Shown piece by piece: positions 60,069-64,000 of a stretch of 64,000 nucleotides of DNA; position 1 is the stretch's first letter; the number at the start of each line of letters is the position of its first letter. Source of the stretch: Iodobacter violaceini (lineage in GTDB: Bacteria > Pseudomonadota > Gammaproteobacteria > Burkholderiales > Chitinibacteraceae). A program made the position numbers and the translations under genes. The stretch is taken from assembly GCF_011601265.1 (NCBI RefSeq), contig NZ_JAAOLX010000015.1, positions 1 to 64,000 on the forward strand. Direction: 5' to 3'. Below the pieces are notes generated by a model. That model saw nothing but the letters and a program-made list of their open reading frames with translations. It did no database searches and was not told the origin of the DNA.

Positions 60069-61385
60069 TTAATGCAGCTTAATTCTTGGCTTGCTCACAC
60101 GATCAATGTATTCGCCCCATGTGGCCAGCCAGGTTTTAAACCAGCCATTCACCGCCACCTGATGCTTTTTATAAAGGGACCAGTACATCATTTTGGCAAA
60201 CTGGCCCTCGATAAATACGCTGCCCCGGGCAATGCCGCCCATTAAGCTGCCCACGGTGCTATATTCCCCCAGGGAAACCAGCGAACCGTAATCCTGATAC
60301 TTAAACTCTGGCAGGGGTTTGCCCGCCAAATACAGAGGAATACTTTTCGCCAGCAACATCGCCTGCTGATGCGCGGATTGGGCACGCGGCGGCACCGTGG
60401 CACCTGCATCGCCAAGCGGGCAAGCTGCACAATCACCCAGTGCAAAAATACTTGGATCACGCGAAGTTTGTAATGTGCGGCTGACTACCAGCTGATTCAG
60501 GCGATTGCTCTCCAGCCCGGCAATCTCTTTCAGGAAATCTGCCGCTTTAATCCCCGCAGCCCACACCACCAGATCGCTGGGGATAAACTTGCCCGAAGCC
60601 ATTTTTACCCCAGCGGCAGACACATCCACCACCCGCTCATTGGCGTGAATTTCCACCGCCATTTTGCGCAGCTCAAGTGCCACAGCATCAGAAAGGCGCT
60701 CCGGCAGGGCCGACAATAATCTTGGCGCGGCGTCCACAATCACAATTTTTAAATCGCGCTCAGGGTGAATATTGGCAAAACCAAAGCTGCTCATAATACG
60801 CGTCGCCATATGCAGCTCGGCCGACAGCTCTACGCCTGTGGCACCGCCACCAATAATAGTGACGGTAAACCGCCCTTCACCGGCCTGTTTACGTCTTGCC
60901 TGTGCGCGTAAGCAGCTATTAATAAAGCGTTTATTGAAGCGCTCTGCGGCCTCCGGGGTATCGAGCATAATGGCGTGGTTTGCCACACTCGGCGTGCCAA
61001 AATCATTGGTCTGGCTGCCCAGCGCCATGACCAGCGCATCGTAAGCAATGGTTTGCTCAGGCACCAGCTCGCTGCCGTCCTCCTCATCCAGCGTTGGGGC
61101 CAGCACCACTTGCTTTGTTTCTCTATCCAGCCCTGTCATGCGGCCAAGGCGAAAATCAAAATGATGCCAGCGGGCCAGCGCGATATATTCCAGCTCGTCG
61201 GCGTGGCTGTCTAAAGTGCCTGCTGCCACCTGATGCAAGAGGGGCTTCCAGATATGAGTACGCGCCGCATCAATCAGAGTGATATGCGCTTTGCCCTTGC
61301 GGCCCAGCTTTTCACCTAATTTAACCGCCAGCTCTAAACCACCAGCACCTCCCCCTACAATGACGATGCGTTGCAATGCAGTCAT
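60069..61385 (-). CDS. ndh: Type II NADH dehydrogenase (NDH-2)
   Basis: A 438-residue membrane-associated flavoprotein that oxidises NADH and reduces quinone without pumping protons. The first FAD site is IVIVGGGAGGLELAVKLGEK, and the NADH site is FTVTIIGGGATGVELSAELH (about 175-195). The later DPSIFALGDCAAC binds FAD. The C-terminal end is amphipathic and binds membranes. The start is ATG 61385 with GGGAGG 7 nt upstream; the ATG at 61391 abuts that site. It is followed downstream by repeat hairpins. Confidence 0.92.
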   Translation of the reverse strand: MTALQRIVIVGGGAGGLELAVKLGEKLGRKGKAHITLIDAARTHIWKPLLHQVAAGTLDSHADELEYIALARWHHFDFRLGRMTGLDRETKQVVLAPTLDEEDGSELVPEQTIAYDALVMALGSQTNDFGTPSVANHAIMLDTPEAAERFNKRFINSCLRAQARRKQAGEGRFTVTIIGGGATGVELSAELHMATRIMSSFGFANIHPERDLKIVIVDAAPRLLSALPERLSDAVALELRKMAVEIHANERVVDVSAAGVKMASGKFIPSDLVVWAAGIKAADFLKEIAGLESNRLNQLVVSRTLQTSRDPSIFALGDCAACPLGDAGATVPPRAQSAHQQAMLLAKSIPLYLAGKPLPEFKYQDYGSLVSLGEYSTVGSLMGGIARGSVFIEGQFAKMMYWSLYKKHQVAVNGWFKTWLATWGEYIDRVSKPRIKLH

Positions 61386-61827
61386 AGCCATCCTCCCGTT
61401 GATTAACTGCTCTTATTATGCGTGAAGCTGTCATGAAAAGGGCATGTAAAACAACCATTTAAAGAGGCTTGATTACAGTGATGGAATACGCTACTTACAA
61501 GCAACTCCAGCCCTTTGCCAAAAAAGTGAGCAGGGTGGCAAAAAAAAAGAAGGGAGCAAAATCTTAAACACTCGAGACCACAAAGAACATAAGTAGCTGC
61601 GCAACTTCTTTTATCTATTCCATGCCACACTTCTGCCTTTGTAAAAGGGTGGAGCGTGCATATCGACTTATGCAGATACTTATGCACAAAGGAAACGGTA
61701 GATATAAATGGTTTTCTTTGTGAAACTCCGTGCCCACGTTTTACTCTGTTGTTCAAGGTTGAACACAGGATCAGAGCTGGCAGAATAATCTTACTCATCA
61801 GCTAAAGGATGCCTGTAGCCCCGAAAA
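61386..61827. other. Intergenic region between selD and ndh
   Basis: About 440 bp with no supported gene. A minus-strand frame of about 130 codons exists but has unlikely composition (Cys/His/Phe-rich), no ribosome site and no family features. Promoter of ndh lies at its left end. Confidence 0.5.
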
Positions 61828-62865
61828 CTAAGCCACCAGTACCCTCGGCTCACCTTCGGCAAGCTGCCCGATCACCGCAGCCTGTGCAAAGCCTTGTGCC
61901 TTAAATAGCGCCATCACTTCATCCACGGTTTCAGCAGAGCAGGCCACAAGCAGGCCGCCGGAGGTTTGGGCATCGGCCATGATGCGCTGCTGCCAATCCG
62001 GCACTTGCCCGGCAAAATCCACATGCTGCCCAAAGCTGGCTAAATTACGCTCGATCGCACCGGGGCCTATGCCTTGCCGGGCAAAACCCACAGCGGCAGA
62101 GAGCAGTGGCAAATCATTGGCCACCACACTGGCCGTCAGTTTAGCGCCACGGCAGACTTCTAAAAGATGGCCAAGCAGGCCAAAGCCCGTTACATCGGTC
62201 AGCGCGTGTACGCCTGCCAATTTAGCCAAATCACTGCCAACTTTATTAAGCTGGGTGGTGGTATCAATCAGCTGCTGATAGCCAGCCTCATCCAGCAGGC
62301 CTTTTTTCATGGCCGTGCCCAAAATACCGATACCCAGCGGCTTGCCTAAGATCAGCACATCGCCCGCTTTGGCATCGCTATTTTTTTTAAGCTGCTTAGG
62401 ATGCACCAAACCCATCGCCACGAGGCCGTAAACAGGCTCGGGTGCGTCGATAGAATGCCCGCCAGCAATCGGAATACCCGCATCGCTACAGACCGCCGCA
62501 CCACCAGCCAGAATCTGCTGGATATCTTCAATCGGCAATATATTCACCGGCATGCCGACAATCGCCAAAGCCATAATCGGCGTGCCGCCCATGGCGTAAA
62601 TATCAGAAATCGCATTGGTGGCGGCGATACGGCCAAAATCAAAAGCATCATCCACAATCGGCATAAAAAAGTCAGTGGTGGCCACCAGCGCCTGCTCGTC
62701 GTTCAGCCAGTATACGGCGGCATCATCCGAGGTTTCAGTGCCCACTAAAAGCTTGGGGAACATGGCGGCAGAGGGTAATTTGGCCAGCATTTCTGATAAA
62801 ACGGCCGGGGCGATTTTGCAGCCGCAGCCACCACCATGCGATAAAGACGTTAACTTTGTGCTCAT
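61828..62865 (-). CDS. selD: Selenide, water dikinase
   Basis: A 345-residue ATP-dependent enzyme that makes selenophosphate from selenide. The N-terminal glycine-rich loop SLSHGGGCGCKIAPAVLSEM carries the catalytic Cys14 and Lys17 (a Cys in place of selenocysteine). DDAAVYWLNDEQALVATTDF and GGTPIMALAIVGMP are the metal and ATP segments, and ALTDVTGFGLLGHLLE is the AIRS-type second domain. It is divergent from mnmH, which uses selenophosphate, with 152 bp between them. No selA/selB is seen, so its local role is probably tRNA selenation. Confidence 0.95.
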   Translation of the reverse strand: MSTKLTSLSHGGGCGCKIAPAVLSEMLAKLPSAAMFPKLLVGTETSDDAAVYWLNDEQALVATTDFFMPIVDDAFDFGRIAATNAISDIYAMGGTPIMALAIVGMPVNILPIEDIQQILAGGAAVCSDAGIPIAGGHSIDAPEPVYGLVAMGLVHPKQLKKNSDAKAGDVLILGKPLGIGILGTAMKKGLLDEAGYQQLIDTTTQLNKVGSDLAKLAGVHALTDVTGFGLLGHLLEVCRGAKLTASVVANDLPLLSAAVGFARQGIGPGAIERNLASFGQHVDFAGQVPDWQQRIMADAQTSGGLLVACSAETVDEVMALFKAQGFAQAAVIGQLAEGEPRVLVA

Positions 62866-63017
62866 TACATACTCCTGAACAAATATTTATGGCCTACCTT
62901 ATCAGCCTGCCCTTACTTTGACGAGCGCGGGATAAATAGCAGTAAGCGCGGATTTATCCACGGCGCTGGCACGGGCGTGGGACAATTCAACTACTCGCGA
63001 GCCTAAAGTGAAATAAC

Positions 63018-64000
63018 GTGAAAAATTTATTGGTAAGCCTGGCTGACCTGCCCGCCTTTGAAGAAATAATCGATGTACGCACCCCGCTTGAATTTGCGGA
63101 TGATCATATCCCCGGAGCAATCAACGCTCCTGTGCTTAGCAATGAAGAGCGCGTGATTGTTGGCACACTTTATAAACAAGACCCCTTTGCCGCCACAAAA
63201 CTGGGCGCGGGCCTTGTAGCCAAAAACATTGGCGCTCACCTTGCAAGCACATTTAAAGACAAACCACAAAACTGGAGACCGCTTATTTACTGCTGGCGTG
63301 GCGGCAAGCGCTCCGGATCGATGGCCACCTGGCTTAACCTTATTGGCTGGAAAGCCTGGCAATTAGAGGGTGGCTATAAAGCTTATCGCGGCCAGGTATT
63401 GCAGCTTTTAGAAACACTGCCTGCAGCCTCACGTTTCATTGTGCTGGCGGGGCACACCGGCTGCGGTAAAACCCGTTTGCTGCATGCGCTGGCCCAAAAC
63501 GGCGCACAAACGCTGGATCTGGAAGGCCTCGCCAGGCACCGCGGATCTGTCCTTGGCAGCTTTCCTGCAACCAGCCAGCCCTCGCAAAAAAGCTTCGACA
63601 GCCAGCTGACCCGCCAGCTTGCCCGGTTTGACCCTGCCCGGCCGGTATTTGTAGAAGCCGAAAGTAAGCGCGTAGGCCAAATCCAGCTGCCCGCCAGCCT
63701 GATGCTGGCCATTCGTGCCGCCGATTGCATCCTGGTGCAAGCCCGCTTTGAAGACCGGATCCGTTTTTTATGCGATGACTACGCCAGCCTGTTTGATTAC
63801 CCGGCCAACTTTAAAACCAGACTGTCCCGGCTGGTTGAAACACATGGCAAAGTGGTGCTGGCACACTGGAACGGGCTGATCGATGAGGGCAAAAAAGCAG
63901 AGCTGTTCGCTGAGCTGATCAGCAAACACTACGACCCGGCCTACAAACGCAGCAGCCAGAGCAATTACCTCAGACTAAGTGATGCCAGGCCGCTACTGAT
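63018..64000 (+). CDS. mnmH: tRNA 2-selenouridine synthase, 3' end beyond window
   Basis: About 327 codons of MnmH (SelU/YbbB), which replaces sulfur by selenium at the wobble 2-thiouridine of several tRNAs. The start is the GTG at 63018 (GTGAAAAATTTATTG); an in-frame stop 9 bp upstream excludes longer forms. A rhodanese domain (1-130) has IDVRTPLEFADDHIPGA and the catalytic Cys92 in LIYCWRGGKRSG. A P-loop (GHTGCGKT, 145-152) opens the second domain. The frame stays open to base 64000. Full MnmH is about 360-370 residues, so only the end is missing. Confidence 0.93.
   Translation, partial: MKNLLVSLADLPAFEEIIDVRTPLEFADDHIPGAINAPVLSNEERVIVGTLYKQDPFAATKLGAGLVAKNIGAHLASTFKDKPQNWRPLIYCWRGGKRSGSMATWLNLIGWKAWQLEGGYKAYRGQVLQLLETLPAASRFIVLAGHTGCGKTRLLHALAQNGAQTLDLEGLARHRGSVLGSFPATSQPSQKSFDSQLTRQLARFDPARPVFVEAESKRVGQIQLPASLMLAIRAADCILVQARFEDRIRFLCDDYASLFDYPANFKTRLSRLVETHGKVVLAHWNGLIDEGKKAELFAELISKHYDPAYKRSSQSNYLRLSDARPLL

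Noticed and set aside
61403-61798. 131-codon minus-strand frame between selD and ndh
   Set aside because: Odd composition rich in Cys, His and Phe, no ribosome site, no family.

Overview
The window reads as bacterial chromosome, most likely a Neisseriales betaproteobacterium of the Chromobacteriaceae/Iodobacter type. This rests on gene content and general sequence character (NDH-2, SelD with MnmH, a PEP-CTERM protein, a diheme cytochrome c5-like protein, a BTH_I2691-type T6SS effector), not on a database match. Base 1 is probably the true end of a contig: bases 1-12 equal the last 12 bases of the Nextera transposase mosaic end.

Region 1 (1-5.4 kb): a truncated SYLF/YSC84-like secreted protein, a C-terminal remnant of an arylsulfatase, then a TetR regulator divergent from a secreted SdsA1/YjcS-type alkyl sulfatase and a FadL/OmpP1 porin. 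Two near-identical palindromes lie between regulator and sulfatase. This looks like a regulated alkyl-sulfate (detergent) uptake and hydrolysis module.

Region 2 (5.5-14 kb): about ten small, mostly unrelated minus-strand genes. They include a WapI-type immunity protein, a possible DUF7674-like protein, a Sel1-repeat protein, a protein with a ParB-like motif, small secreted or membrane proteins, and one gene broken by an amber codon. Most are separated by copies of one degenerate hairpin repeat whose ends read TCCGCTT..GGCCG and CC(C)AAAGCGGA. The layout resembles a gene-cassette array, but no integron integrase or canonical attC site is visible.

Region 3 (14-23.3 kb): a DUF3302-HlyD-outer-membrane-factor efflux operon, an XRE regulator, a polar amino-acid ABC transporter (binding protein and two permeases, no ATPase seen), a lipoprotein, and a small protein with a papain/C39-like Gln-Cys-His-Asp set.

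Region 4 (about 23.6-47.6 kb): a 24-kb genomic island in the 3' end of tRNA-Arg(CCG), bounded by a 47-bp perfect direct repeat. Each end also carries a pair of GTAACCATA repeats with 12-bp spacing, probable integrase arm sites. Contents in order: tyrosine integrase, an AT-rich internally duplicated protein, AlpA, small ORFs, zinc-ribbon/Toprim primase, DUF927 helicase, an ApeA-like HEPN defence protein, an iteron-like cluster (eight TATGCAGT), an unknown protein, an orphan T6SS set (VgrG, DUF4123 adaptor, BTH_I2691-type effector, DUF6708-like membrane protein, small putative immunity protein), and a 1644-residue Type ISP-like restriction-modification enzyme. I read it as a phage-satellite-like island carrying both anti-phage defence and antibacterial weapons.

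Region 5 (47.7-64 kb): ordinary chromosome. It holds cytochrome c, a SugE/Gdx-type SMR exporter, PepD, RarD, an M66-like lipoprotein metalloprotease with IPT/TIG repeats, a PEP-CTERM protein, a small secreted protein, a DppA-like binding protein, a membrane protein, a DUF455 ferritin-like protein, NDH-2, and selD divergent from mnmH, which runs off the window. No CRISPR array or rRNA gene was seen.
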